From positions 1-64,000 of the forward strand of contig NZ_JACOFX010000016.1 in NCBI RefSeq assembly GCF_014284125.1: a stretch of 64,000 nucleotides of DNA. The letters are read 5' to 3'. This document shows, one piece after another, positions 1 to 8,307 of the stretch. This stretch comes from Undibacterium umbellatum. GTDB lineage: Bacteria; Pseudomonadota; Gammaproteobacteria; Burkholderiales; Burkholderiaceae_D. How positions within the stretch are numbered: position 1 is the stretch's first letter; every line of letters starts with the position of its first letter. The position numbers were made by a program, and so were the translations under genes. The notes below the pieces were generated by a model that had not been told where the DNA came from, ran no database searches, and was given only the letters and a program-made list of their open reading frames with translations.

Positions 1-151
1 CTGTTGCATATTCTGCTTGCTTGGAGAAGCTGTCAGCGATTTGGTTCAGTGTGAAGCTTTGCGCCATCCAGTATGCCAGGCCACTTGGGTCTGCTGGGCG
101 ATTGAAGTAAGCGATGTAAAGCTTTTGGATATCTGCTGCTGTATTGGCCAT
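1..151 (-). CDS. DUF4214 domain protein, N-terminal 50 residues (cut by window edge)
   Basis: An open frame runs from an ATG at 151 off the left edge. The first residues, MANTAADIQKLYIAYFNRPA, followed by DPSGLAYWM, match the start of the DUF4214 fold, where a conserved 'lYxayfgRpaDpxGlxyW' motif recurs. An AGGAG ribosome-binding site lies 7-8 bases upstream. DUF4214 domains occur in large secreted, often type I-exported, surface or S-layer-like proteins in Burkholderiales. That role is inferred, because the rest of the protein is outside the window. A CRP-type palindrome sits about 100 bases upstream, suggesting control by the regulator at 5911. Confidence 0.8.
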   Translation of the reverse strand, partial: MANTAADIQKLYIAYFNRPADPSGLAYWMAQSFTLNQIADSFSKQAEYAT

Positions 152-252
152 TTAGAACTCCTGATTTATGATTTAAAAAGTGCGAAGCTTGCTTTTTAGG
201 CACCTACTCGCGTTACGGCAAGCAGATAATCGCAGAAGCACCCAATCGAAGA

Positions 253-268
253 TGTGACCGAAATCACA
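253..268 (-). promoter_or_regulatory. CRP-type operator upstream of DUF4214 gene
   Basis: The sequence TGTGAccgaaaTCACA is a perfect match to the TGTGA-N6-TCACA consensus of the CRP family. Its centre (260.5) lies 41.5 bases upstream of the start expected from a minus-strand -10-like hexamer GATTAT at 226-231, the geometry of a class II CRP-activated promoter. The hexamer assignment is inference; the palindrome is read directly. Confidence 0.7.
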
Positions 269-595
269 TTTTCAAAAAAAAGCAAGATTCAACAACATTT
301 GGCTTTGCTATTCCAGATTTTTCATTAGCTCTGCAGAAACAGCTTTCAAATGAAAAGTCTAGATGTGACTTTGCCAACCTACAATTATACGACTTCCCCG
401 GAAGTAAACCAAAATGAATATTTCGTTACACCAAATTACTAAATAATTTATCAGCTTCGATGGGAACAACATCATTTATATAGGTAGCAAAGCATCAATA
501 CAGTATTTATCTTCCAATTCATTTCCTCTATTAAGCCCCCCCCTGCAGGTCTGAAAATCACCATGGCAATGCAAATACGGCAAACATAAAAAAAA

Positions 596-619
596 GGGGG
601 GCTTCCGAAGAAGCCCCCC
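596..619 (-). terminator. Rho-independent terminator of fecR-domain gene
   Basis: A 10-bp perfect stem (GGGGGGCTTC / GAAGCCCCCC) is followed on the minus strand by a T run. In the minus-strand transcript the loop is a C(UUCG)G tetraloop, an exceptionally stable RNA hairpin cap. The plus strand has a shorter T run, so it may act in both directions. Confidence 0.9.
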
Positions 620-713
620 CATTTTTCTATCCAGCAAGATATTACTTTTTACAAGCTGATACAAAACCCAAGCATAAATAATTGCCATAAAAATACAGTA
701 GGCAATCACTCTG

Positions 714-2066
714 TCATCGTTTGCTCCAATAGGTGACACCGTAAACCATGCGCTTGCCGTCTTCATCCAGCTTGGACTGGAAGACATAAGATGCAGTCCC
801 GCCTTTTTCTGCAGTCACTACGCCTTGTACTGACATATTTGCTGATGGCATCTGTTGGTTGACACCATACAAAACACCGCCACTGGTGACGCTACCCTCA
901 CCCCGCAAGGCAAATTTTTCATTACCGGAAACTACATCAAATCCCGTCGTAAAAGTTGCGCTGGCAAAATCCAGTTGCAATTTGCCATTTTCCAGTTTTG
1001 CTGCTGACTCAAGGCTCTTGACATTATCGACAACAAGTGCCTGACTGTCTTTCAATGCAAACCCCAGACTACCGGTAGTCGGCACCTGCCACTCTGCATC
1101 TTTGGCACGATATATAGCAAAATATTTATTGGTCCCGAGATTGGCATTTTGGCTCTCGTCCTGTTTTTTGAGATCAATTTCTGCCTTTTGGCCAAACAGT
1201 TCAAAATAGCGACCCCAGATGATGGTGTTTGCCAGTGCGACTTGTCCACCCGGGTTGCCCGTGCCAGTTGAAGGCTTGTTATTTACCAGTGTCTGCTGAA
1301 CTCCACCAGCCTTGTTTGGATCAAGATTGGGGTCGATTGCGGCTGACACATTGGTATTATTGCTGGCTCCCAGAGTCTTGCTACCTGGCTCATCAGATCT
1401 TGGAGGTGCCAAAGAGTCAGGCAAGATGCCCGGTGCAGATTGCAAGAGTTGTGGTTTGCTCTGTCCTTTATTAATTTGCAGCAACAATCCTTGCTGGCGA
1501 GCAAACAATTCTGTTGCACTGATACCTTCGCAAGGGCCGCCGCCCTGTGGAGAACACGCTCCATCAAAGCCACTGACAACGACACCACCTTCCAATACCA
1601 CGACCCTTGTCACGTCCGCCGTCGTGGATACGATGAAGTCTGTGCCCCTTACACCGATGGCGGCAACTGGCGTGTTAAAGCGGAAATTCTGCCTTGCCAG
1701 CTTGACGGCATTGCCTGAAACACTACGTGCCACGCCAGAAACCAGTTCAAGCTTGATGCGCGTATTCGAGGGATCTTTTTTATCCACATGGTAGCTAACT
1801 ATGCGCGCTTCGCTATTCGGGCGCACGATGAGCATTCCATCGTCCAGGGTTTTCAGATAGATATAACCATCTGCCCCGGTTTTGATGCTGGTATTTTCTG
1901 AAATCTGACTATCCACAGTTGCAGGTTTGCCATTGATCTGAACCTTACCCCAGATCGCCGTTACCTTTGCAGCATCTTCTGCAAATGCGAATACGGGAAC
2001 AGCCATCAGGGATAGCAATATCCACCTGAGAAAGTTTCCTGACAAATTATCTGTTCGAGTCTTCAT
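714..2066 (-). CDS. Secreted FecR-domain protein
   Basis: This 450-residue protein has an N-terminal signal peptide (hydrophobic core about residues 12-28, AFA cleavage-like site). A FecR domain covers about residues 35-165, including the hallmark TPVAAIGVRGTDFIVS. The remainder is a low-complexity, Gly/Asn-rich linker and a beta-rich C-terminal part. Classical FecR proteins are membrane anti-sigma regulators next to sigma factors and TonB receptors. This one has no internal transmembrane segment and no sigma-factor neighbour, so it belongs to the soluble periplasmic or secreted FecR group whose function is poorly defined. The start has an AAGGATG Shine-Dalgarno. It is divergent from the adenylate cyclase at 2501 and shares with it a region holding a CRP-type palindrome. 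Confidence 0.85.
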   Translation of the reverse strand: MKTRTDNLSGNFLRWILLSLMAVPVFAFAEDAAKVTAIWGKVQINGKPATVDSQISENTSIKTGADGYIYLKTLDDGMLIVRPNSEARIVSYHVDKKDPSNTRIKLELVSGVARSVSGNAVKLARQNFRFNTPVAAIGVRGTDFIVSTTADVTRVVVLEGGVVVSGFDGACSPQGGGPCEGISATELFARQQGLLLQINKGQSKPQLLQSAPGILPDSLAPPRSDEPGSKTLGASNNTNVSAAIDPNLDPNKAGGVQQTLVNNKPSTGTGNPGGQVALANTIIWGRYFELFGQKAEIDLKKQDESQNANLGTNKYFAIYRAKDAEWQVPTTGSLGFALKDSQALVVDNVKSLESAAKLENGKLQLDFASATFTTGFDVVSGNEKFALRGEGSVTSGGVLYGVNQQMPSANMSVQGVVTAEKGGTASYVFQSKLDEDGKRMVYGVTYWSKR

Positions 2067-2500
2067 ATTTCATCCTTGCTTGCTGAAAGAAACAGCAAAA
2101 TACTTCCCACTGAGTACACATTGCCCCAGTTAAACCTAATTTTTACATTTACCATTATCCACTGATAAATAAAAAATATTGTGATGACGGTCACAATTTA
2201 CGATTTCCAGTTACTATACCATTTTTTTGCTAAGCCATTGAAAACAGTAGGTTTATTATAGATAGCCTGAACTGCTGGAGCCAAACCAGCCTTAATCAAG
2301 CAAATAAATACGAACTTTAGCAAGCTACAGATAATTTTGATAATTTCTTGCGGATATGCATTTAGCTCAAGATGCGATGCATAAAACCCAACATTTTTTT
2401 TGATTTCAGCTTATGATGCAGCCGAAATTATTTTGATCGAAATCTATTCCCATTTGCCTCATTGCACATTGAACAATTCAACGGACACTCTCTCGCAAAC
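2067..2500. other. Divergent regulatory region fecR / adenylate cyclase
   Basis: AT-rich and non-coding, this region contains a CRP-type palindrome at 2180-2195. A minus-strand -10-like GATAAT at 2154-2159 faces fecR, and a plus-strand candidate TACCAT at 2217-2222 faces the cyclase. Nothing else is recognised in the leader before the cyclase. Confidence 0.6.
2180..2195. promoter_or_regulatory. CRP-type operator between fecR and adenylate cyclase
   Basis: The sequence TGTGAtgacggTCACA is a perfect TGTGA-N6-TCACA palindrome, extended by one further symmetric base pair on each side (T/A). Its centre at 2187.5 lies about 40.5 bases from the start expected for a fecR-facing -10 (GATAAT) and 41.5 from one expected for a weak cyclase-facing -10. 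It could therefore serve either or both promoters. Confidence 0.72.
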
Positions 2501-4390
2501 ATGAGGCACGCTTTCGGGATTTTTTTGCGCACCCCGGCAAAAACTTATTTGTGGTCGGTCATTGCCGCACTGGCAGTCAGTTTGTGCGCAGTCAATCAAT
2601 GGCTGCCTGAAAGCCAGCGTCTGTTTACTGGTGATAACTGGCTGCGTGACCATTATGCACAACTACGTGCTAAAGACTTGCCGGAAGAACGGCTGGCTCT
2701 GATTGATATTGATGATCATAGTATATCCGTGCTTGGTGCTACCCCCTGGCCCAGAGAGCGTATCGCTGATCTGATAGAGAAACTGATCGCCGACTTCAAT
2801 GTTCGTGGCGTTGCGCTCGATATCTATTTTGAGAAGCAGCAAGATACCGTTGGCGACCAGCGCCTGGCCGTGCTGGCCGCCCATGGTCCGGTGGTGCTGG
2901 CACAGGCCTTTGATTTTCACAAAAATAAAACCACACCTGCCCGCAACGGCCAACTGATAGGTGGCGTGCCTGCCGCCACTTTTAGCCAGACAGATCTGGC
3001 TCACATGGCGCAGGCCACAGGTTTTATTGCCAATCACGCCGGGTTGGGTGATGCCAGGTATATAGGCAATATTGGTTTTGTACCTGACCAGGACGGAACT
3101 TTACGCCGGATTCCTGTTCAGACACGCTTTGACAACAAAGTTTACGATGCCTTGTCACGTGTCTTGTTGCAATGCTGCTCAGGAAGAAAGACAGATAAGG
3201 TATTTGGCAGCAATAGCCGGTTTTCCGATGTTGATGAAAATGGCTTCGCACGGGTGGATTACAGCCGGACCCTGGCATCATATGAAGTGGTGCCTGCGCT
3301 CAGCGTTTTGCAGGGCACTACACCGCTGGAATCCTTGCATGGCAAGTATATTATTATCGGTTCGTCGTCCTTGAGTCTGGCGGATCGTGTGCCAACGCCC
3401 TTGCTGTCTTCAACCAGTGGTTTTCTGGTGCATGCGCAAGCCTTGACGACCATGCTGGATGAAGAAGAGGGCCAGCACTATGTTAAATGGCCCGGGCGCT
3501 GGATTGCCCTGCTCTTCAGCGCCCTGACTGCAGGTATTGCAGTATTTATGTTTCCACGGTTCTCAGCGCTGGCGAATACATTGATGCTGGGAGTGGCCTC
3601 GGCAGTCTGGATGGTACTGGCTTACCTAGTCGTTGATCACGATATGTGGTTTTCACCTGTCAGCCCCCTGGTAACGAACTTTTTTTTACTGGCTGTTGCC
3701 GTACCATTTGGCTGGCAAACGGCACAGCGCAAATCACGCAGGCTGCTGGGAACCCTGCAACAATATGTCGCCAAGGCAGTCGTGCAGGAATTGCTGCGCA
3801 GTGACTTGAAAGATCCGCTGGCACCGCGTCAGTTGCATGTAACGACACTAATTGCTGATATGGAGGGATATACCAGTCAGGTTGAAAACTTGTCCATGGA
3901 AGAAGCAGCCAACCTGACAAGGGAGTTTTTGGAGTGCCTGACTGCACCCGTGCTGGAAAAAGGCGGCACTCTGGACAAATATACAGGTGATGGTCTGGTG
4001 GCATTCTGGGGTGCCCCCTTGCCAGTAGAAAACCACGCTGACCTGGCGCTGGATGCGGCCATAGAAATAGTAAGAAATGTCAGGAAATTAAGTCAGCTAT
4101 ACGAGCAACAAGGGAGAAAGAAGATTAGAGTCAGGATAGGAATAGAAAGCGGCATTGCCATTGCAGGAGACTTTGGCAGCTCATTCCGCAGTATCTACAC
4201 TGCTGTCGGAGATAGTGTGAATACCGCCTCACGCCTGGAAGACGCTGCGCGCCACTTCCCGCATGACATCATCATCGGCAAAGGAACCGTGGAGAGCTCG
4301 ACCAGGCATGTCTTCCAGCCATTAGGCGAGCGTTTACTCAAGGGCAAGGAAAAACCAACTACGATTTACACAGTCGAGGTAATGCTATGA
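2501..4390 (+). CDS. CHASE2-domain class III adenylate/guanylate cyclase
   Basis: This predicted membrane cyclase makes cAMP (or cGMP) from the nucleoside triphosphate. From the ATG start it has 629 residues: one transmembrane helix (about 17-35), a periplasmic CHASE2 sensor domain (about 40-320), three transmembrane helices (about 334-406), and a cytoplasmic class III catalytic domain (about 445-625). Metal-binding Asp453 (LIADMEGYTS) and Asp497 (KYTGDGLVAFWG), Lys493, and the transition-state Asn574/Arg578 (VNTASRLE) are all present, so it should be active. Thr at the purine-selecting position (IYTAVGD) is typical of class IIIb adenylate cyclases. A TTG at 2462 in frame is a possible earlier start; neither start has a strong ribosome-binding site. 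It overlaps the next gene by ATGA. Confidence 0.9.
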   Translation: MRHAFGIFLRTPAKTYLWSVIAALAVSLCAVNQWLPESQRLFTGDNWLRDHYAQLRAKDLPEERLALIDIDDHSISVLGATPWPRERIADLIEKLIADFNVRGVALDIYFEKQQDTVGDQRLAVLAAHGPVVLAQAFDFHKNKTTPARNGQLIGGVPAATFSQTDLAHMAQATGFIANHAGLGDARYIGNIGFVPDQDGTLRRIPVQTRFDNKVYDALSRVLLQCCSGRKTDKVFGSNSRFSDVDENGFARVDYSRTLASYEVVPALSVLQGTTPLESLHGKYIIIGSSSLSLADRVPTPLLSSTSGFLVHAQALTTMLDEEEGQHYVKWPGRWIALLFSALTAGIAVFMFPRFSALANTLMLGVASAVWMVLAYLVVDHDMWFSPVSPLVTNFFLLAVAVPFGWQTAQRKSRRLLGTLQQYVAKAVVQELLRSDLKDPLAPRQLHVTTLIADMEGYTSQVENLSMEEAANLTREFLECLTAPVLEKGGTLDKYTGDGLVAFWGAPLPVENHADLALDAAIEIVRNVRKLSQLYEQQGRKKIRVRIGIESGIAIAGDFGSSFRSIYTAVGDSVNTASRLEDAARHFPHDIIIGKGTVESSTRHVFQPLGERLLKGKEKPTTIYTVEVML

Positions 4391-5631
4391 GGAGAAAAGG
4401 CAGGTATCTGCGTTTTTTGCCTCTGATGCTATTGCTGACCTCATTCGGCAATGTCTATGCCGGAACGACCCTGGAAGAGGCTGACAGTGACAGCCTGTAT
4501 TTAGGCGCCCTGAAGGCCATCAGCGAAAAGCGCCATGATGAAGCCAAGGCCATACTGAGCAATTTGATAGAAAAAATTCCCCAGCATGCAGGCGCGTGGC
4601 TGGAATTGGCTATGTTGCAATGTGAACTCGGCAACAAGGCCGAGGCGGACCGTTTGTTTTTGAAAATGAAGCAAAGCTTGCCGCTGTCCGAAGATCAAGT
4701 GCAGAAACTGGATATCTTGCAGCCCAAGGAGTGCAAGGTGCGCTCACGCAAAAAGCATATGTCGCTCAGCCTGGAAGTAGGCTATGACACCAATGTCAAT
4801 CAGGGGGCCAGTAACCCCACCTTCATCTTCGGCAGTGGTACAGAACAAAAGGAACTGGTGCTATTGCCAGAATATCAGCCTAAGGCTGATCGTTTTGCGA
4901 CTATATCAGCGAATATCTCTACTGAATTGGCGAAAGAGGGGACCCTGGGCTTCGCACAAGTGCGTGCGCGCAGCTATGATGCCATGACCTCGTATAACAC
5001 GCTGGCGCTGGCTGCGGGCCTGGAACACCCCTGGAAATGGCGTGACTACAGCGTCAAAGGCACGGCCATGGCCAGCATCCTGACTTTGGGCGGCACGCTG
5101 TATCAGAAACAGGAAGTAGCGCAATTGCGCCTGATGCTGCCCACCAGGCAAGCCAGCCCATGGCGTTTCAGTACCATAGCAGCTTACACCAATGTGCAGT
5201 ACCCGACTTTGCGCAATTTTGATGGTCACACATGGGAATTGCGTGGCCTGGCAAACTATGAAGCTGAGAAATTCCAGCTACAAGCTGGTGTCGCCTATCT
5301 GGCAGACCGCGCCCATGCAAATCGCCTGGGTGGTCATAGAGACGGCTATTATGGTAATTTGACACTGAGACGCCAGCTATCCCAGCGCAGTGAACTGGAA
5401 TTGGGCTGGAGCCAGCAACTTTGGCAAAGTGAGGGAATTTACTCACCCAACCTGATTGATGTGGCAAGACGACAGCGTATACAGACCTTAAAAGCTGCCA
5501 TGAACTGGTATGTGACAAACAACCAGGCCCTGCAACTGGAGTTTCGCGCCACAAATAACAAGGAAAATATATCCATCCTTCAATACAATAGCAAAACCCT
5601 GCAGTTAAGCTGGCAATGGCAAAATTTCTAA
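4387..5631 (+). CDS. TPR-containing outer-membrane beta-barrel protein
   Basis: The 414-residue product has a signal peptide (cleavage near FGNVYAG). A TPR-like helical part follows (about residues 30-110; LYLGALKAISEKRHDEAKAI and AWLELAMLQCELGNKAEADR are TPR-like). The rest, about 120-414, alternates polar and aromatic residues and ends in W-Q-W-Q-N-F, with a terminal Phe as in outer-membrane beta-barrels. The arrangement resembles the Slam/DUF560 class of surface-lipoprotein or export barrels, but I cannot assign a substrate. The start codon overlaps the cyclase stop (ATGA), so the two are translationally coupled. Together with the divergent FecR protein they look like one periplasm/outer-membrane sensing module. 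Confidence 0.75.
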   Translation: MRRKGRYLRFLPLMLLLTSFGNVYAGTTLEEADSDSLYLGALKAISEKRHDEAKAILSNLIEKIPQHAGAWLELAMLQCELGNKAEADRLFLKMKQSLPLSEDQVQKLDILQPKECKVRSRKKHMSLSLEVGYDTNVNQGASNPTFIFGSGTEQKELVLLPEYQPKADRFATISANISTELAKEGTLGFAQVRARSYDAMTSYNTLALAAGLEHPWKWRDYSVKGTAMASILTLGGTLYQKQEVAQLRLMLPTRQASPWRFSTIAAYTNVQYPTLRNFDGHTWELRGLANYEAEKFQLQAGVAYLADRAHANRLGGHRDGYYGNLTLRRQLSQRSELELGWSQQLWQSEGIYSPNLIDVARRQRIQTLKAAMNWYVTNNQALQLEFRATNNKENISILQYNSKTLQLSWQWQNF

Positions 5632-5910
5632 GTCAGGGATAGAGAGCATGGTTCAAGTTCCTGCCGTCCTCTTTTATTCCATGCATACTCATGCAGCATG
5701 AATTACAGCAAACAACATGAGGAAAATGAGAGCCCGGTAGAATAAGCAAAATCTGAACACAAGTTGACGAGCGATGAATATGCCCGCAATTTGAATTGAT
5801 GACCCGCTGTCACCATCTGTCATTAACGCTGACACAGAATATATTGAGAACGAATGACCAGTTGCTGCGCACAGAAGCGCAAAGGCCAGTCTTCAAAATT
5901 GGATTGACCA

Positions 5911-6717
5911 ATGACGGTATCAAATAATGAAGTTGCTGTGATCCACAACAAGGCACCGAGCGCGGAGTCTCCACCACTCACGCCTGGACAACTGCAATTA
6001 AATATTCCGATTCAAACCAAAGTACAGGTTAAAGTTAACCAGATCACGGTCAACTTGCGCAATATCCCCCTGTTGATGGGCCTCAGCGATGAAGACATGA
6101 ACAAGGTCAAGGCCGACATGCGCGTGCGTCACTTCAACAAGCGCGATGTGGTATTGCAAAAGGGCGGTATCGGCGACAGCCTGCTGTTCTTGTTGTCAGG
6201 GCAATTGCAAGTTGTTGATGTAACTGAAGACGGCCGTGCGATTGGTTTGCGCATGCTCAAGGAGGGTGACTTCTTTGGTGAAATAGCCATCATCAATGGC
6301 ACGCCACGCTCTGCCTCGGTGGTCGCTTTGAGTAATGTACTGGTCGGCTTTTTACCAAGTGCCACAGCCATGCATCTTTTTTCCCATTCGCCTGCCATGG
6401 CCAATATGATGTTGCGCCATCTGGCAGAAAAAATTCAGCGCGATTCAGAATTCCGTGCCTTGCTGAGCATCAGTAATACATCCCGGCGCATCTATGCTTT
6501 CATTGCCCTGTTTAAAAAAACCATGCCAGGCAATCTGGAAGTCATAGAGAACCTGCCTACTCATCAGGACATCGCCATGATGATCAACACCAGCCGGGAA
6601 ACTGTTACCCGAGCGCTCTTGCATCTTGCGCAACAGGGCATAGTCGAGAAAGACTTGCACCGCCTCATTATACGCAAACCCGACGAACTGCAAAAACTGG
6701 CACTGGGCGCAAGCTGA
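5911..6717 (+). CDS. CRP/FNR-family transcription regulator (CRP-like DNA specificity)
   Basis: This 268-residue regulator has an extra N-terminal 50 residues, a cyclic-nucleotide-binding domain (about 50-170) and a winged-helix HTH (about 190-255). The phosphate-binding cassette FGEIAIINGTPRSASV keeps the Glu and the Arg-Ser pair that bind cAMP in E. coli CRP. The recognition helix SRETVTRALLHL has the same Arg-Glu and Arg positions as E. coli CRP (SRETVGR), so it should read TGTGA-N6-TCACA. Three such sites are in this window. By manual alignment the residue matching CRP Thr127 is Asp, so ligand specificity is not certain. It lacks the N-terminal cysteines of FNR. It lies 279 bases after the cyclase-barrel operon. 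Confidence 0.88.
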   Translation: MTVSNNEVAVIHNKAPSAESPPLTPGQLQLNIPIQTKVQVKVNQITVNLRNIPLLMGLSDEDMNKVKADMRVRHFNKRDVVLQKGGIGDSLLFLLSGQLQVVDVTEDGRAIGLRMLKEGDFFGEIAIINGTPRSASVVALSNVLVGFLPSATAMHLFSHSPAMANMMLRHLAEKIQRDSEFRALLSISNTSRRIYAFIALFKKTMPGNLEVIENLPTHQDIAMMINTSRETVTRALLHLAQQGIVEKDLHRLIIRKPDELQKLALGAS

Positions 6718-6771
6718 ATCAGGGCAAGGCCTGATACTGCACTAGCCAATTCACCAGCTTACTAGCTCACG

Positions 6772-8295
6772 ATGTTATTTAATTCTTTTGAATTCCTGTT
6801 TCTTTTCCTGCCCATTACCCTGGCAGTGTGGTGGCTGTGTAAAAAAACAGGCGGACTAAGACTGGCACTGGGCTGGCTGGTACTGGCCTCCCTGATCTTT
6901 TATGCAGTCTGGGATGTGCGCTATCTAGCCGTGCTTTTAGGCTCCATCAGTACCAATTTCTGGCTGGGTGGTCGCATACTACAGGCGAGGCAACAGCAAA
7001 ACGATAACCTGGCCAGCCGCTGGATGAAAGCTGGCATAGGTTTCAATTTACTGGTGCTCTGTGGCTTCAAATACACTTACTTCCTGCTGGCAAATTTGTT
7101 TGCCGTTTTTCATGCCGCTCCCCCCATAGACCCTGTGGTTTTGCCGCTGGCCATTTCCTTTGTGACCTTCCAGAAAATCGCTTATCTGGTAGATTGCAGG
7201 CGTGGTGATGTCCACCGACACAATGCCCTCGACTATCTGTTTTTTGTCTCCTTTTTCCCGCAACTGATCGCTGGCCCCATCGTCCACCACAAGCCCCTGA
7301 TTGCACAAACCAGGGTAGATGAAAATCCACTTTTCGGGCAACAGGAAGCGCTGATTACGGGTGCTGCATTTCTGGCATTGGGCTTGTTCAAAAAAGCCAT
7401 ACTGGCAGACAGCATGGCACGCTATGCCAGCCCGGTATTTGAGTTGGCCAGACACACCACACCTGGTGGCGAAGCGGCCTGGCAAGCCATGCTGGCCTAC
7501 AGCCTGCAATTGTATTTTGATTTTTCAGCCTATTCGGACATGGCCATAGGCCTGGCATTGATGTTTGGTTTTAAGCTGCCAGTCAATTTCTTCTCGCCTT
7601 ACAAAGCAACTTCCATCATCGATTTCTGGCGACGCTGGCACATGACATTGTCGAGTTTTTTGCGCGACTACTTGTATATTCCTTTGGGTGGCAATCGCCA
7701 CGGGCAGTTCAAACGCTACCGCAATCTCTGGCTGACGATGTTATTGGCGGGCATATGGCATGGCGCAGGCTGGAACTTCTTTTTGTGGGGAGCCCTGCAT
7801 GGCAGCATGTTGCTGCTCAATCATTTCTGGCACTATGTTTTACAAGGCAACGCTACATTGCGTGCAGTATGGAATAAACTACCCGCAGCCCTCAGCATCG
7901 TAGTGACCTTTATCCTGGTCGCTTTTGCCTGGGTATTGTTCAGGGCACCGGATATGGCTAGTGCAGGTCATATGTATGCAGCCCTGCTGCAGCCAGACTC
8001 AGGCACGCGTCTGCCTACCCTGCCCTGGCAAAATATCGCTCACGTGGCAGAAGCCCTGCTGAGTACCTCAGTAGATGCAGGCTGGCTGTGGATAAGTATA
8101 GGCATGGCCATCGTCTGGTTTTTGCCGAATACGACGCAGCTATTGAAATACGACCCCAGCCCGAATGTCGCAGTCAGCCAGCTCAGTGAACGAAGGCAGA
8201 TGGCACTCGGCATTATCGCCGGCGTATGCCTGTGGTTCGCGTTGAAATGGATGGCCGTCAGGCCAGCCACAGAATTTTTGTATTTTAATTTCTGA
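6772..8295 (+). CDS. MBOAT-family membrane O-acyltransferase (AlgI/DltB type)
   Basis: This 507-residue polytopic membrane protein begins LFNSFEFLFLFLPITLAVWW, the standard start of AlgI-type MBOATs. It contains the family core DFSAYSDMAIGLALMFGF, FWRRWHMTLSSFLRDYLYIPLGG and GIWHGAGWNFFLWGALHG; the His in the last motif is the catalytic one. Such proteins move an acyl (usually acetyl) group across the membrane for O-acylation of extracellular polysaccharide. The next gene, 12 bases downstream, encodes the SGNH-like periplasmic partner that normally completes the transfer. Position beside a rhamnan-type locus suggests, but does not show, that this polymer is the acceptor. Confidence 0.92.
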   Translation: MLFNSFEFLFLFLPITLAVWWLCKKTGGLRLALGWLVLASLIFYAVWDVRYLAVLLGSISTNFWLGGRILQARQQQNDNLASRWMKAGIGFNLLVLCGFKYTYFLLANLFAVFHAAPPIDPVVLPLAISFVTFQKIAYLVDCRRGDVHRHNALDYLFFVSFFPQLIAGPIVHHKPLIAQTRVDENPLFGQQEALITGAAFLALGLFKKAILADSMARYASPVFELARHTTPGGEAAWQAMLAYSLQLYFDFSAYSDMAIGLALMFGFKLPVNFFSPYKATSIIDFWRRWHMTLSSFLRDYLYIPLGGNRHGQFKRYRNLWLTMLLAGIWHGAGWNFFLWGALHGSMLLLNHFWHYVLQGNATLRAVWNKLPAALSIVVTFILVAFAWVLFRAPDMASAGHMYAALLQPDSGTRLPTLPWQNIAHVAEALLSTSVDAGWLWISIGMAIVWFLPNTTQLLKYDPSPNVAVSQLSERRQMALGIIAGVCLWFALKWMAVRPATEFLYFNF

Positions 8296-8307
8296 GCGAG
8301 CGAGAAC

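Larger units (their letters stand above)
152..713. other. Intergenic region between DUF4214 gene and fecR
   Basis: This AT-rich stretch has no credible gene. It holds the promoter region of the leftward DUF4214 gene, with a CRP-type palindrome at 253-268 and a possible -10 (GATTAT, minus strand) at 226-231. It also holds the terminator of the FecR-domain gene at 596-619. Open frames here overlap those elements and have no recognisable protein. Confidence 0.7.

Noticed and set aside
476..787. 103-residue minus-strand frame downstream of fecR
   Set aside because: It overlaps the fecR 3' end and runs through its terminator hairpin; no homology or ribosome-binding site.
5821..5910. CRP-type operator upstream of the CRP gene itself
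   Set aside because: Only TGTCA-N7-TGACA was found, with wrong spacing and half-sites.
6718..6735. ATCAGG-N6-CCTGAT hairpin between the CRP gene and MBOAT gene
   Set aside because: Only 6 bp with no T run and a 54-base gap; not enough for a terminator call.
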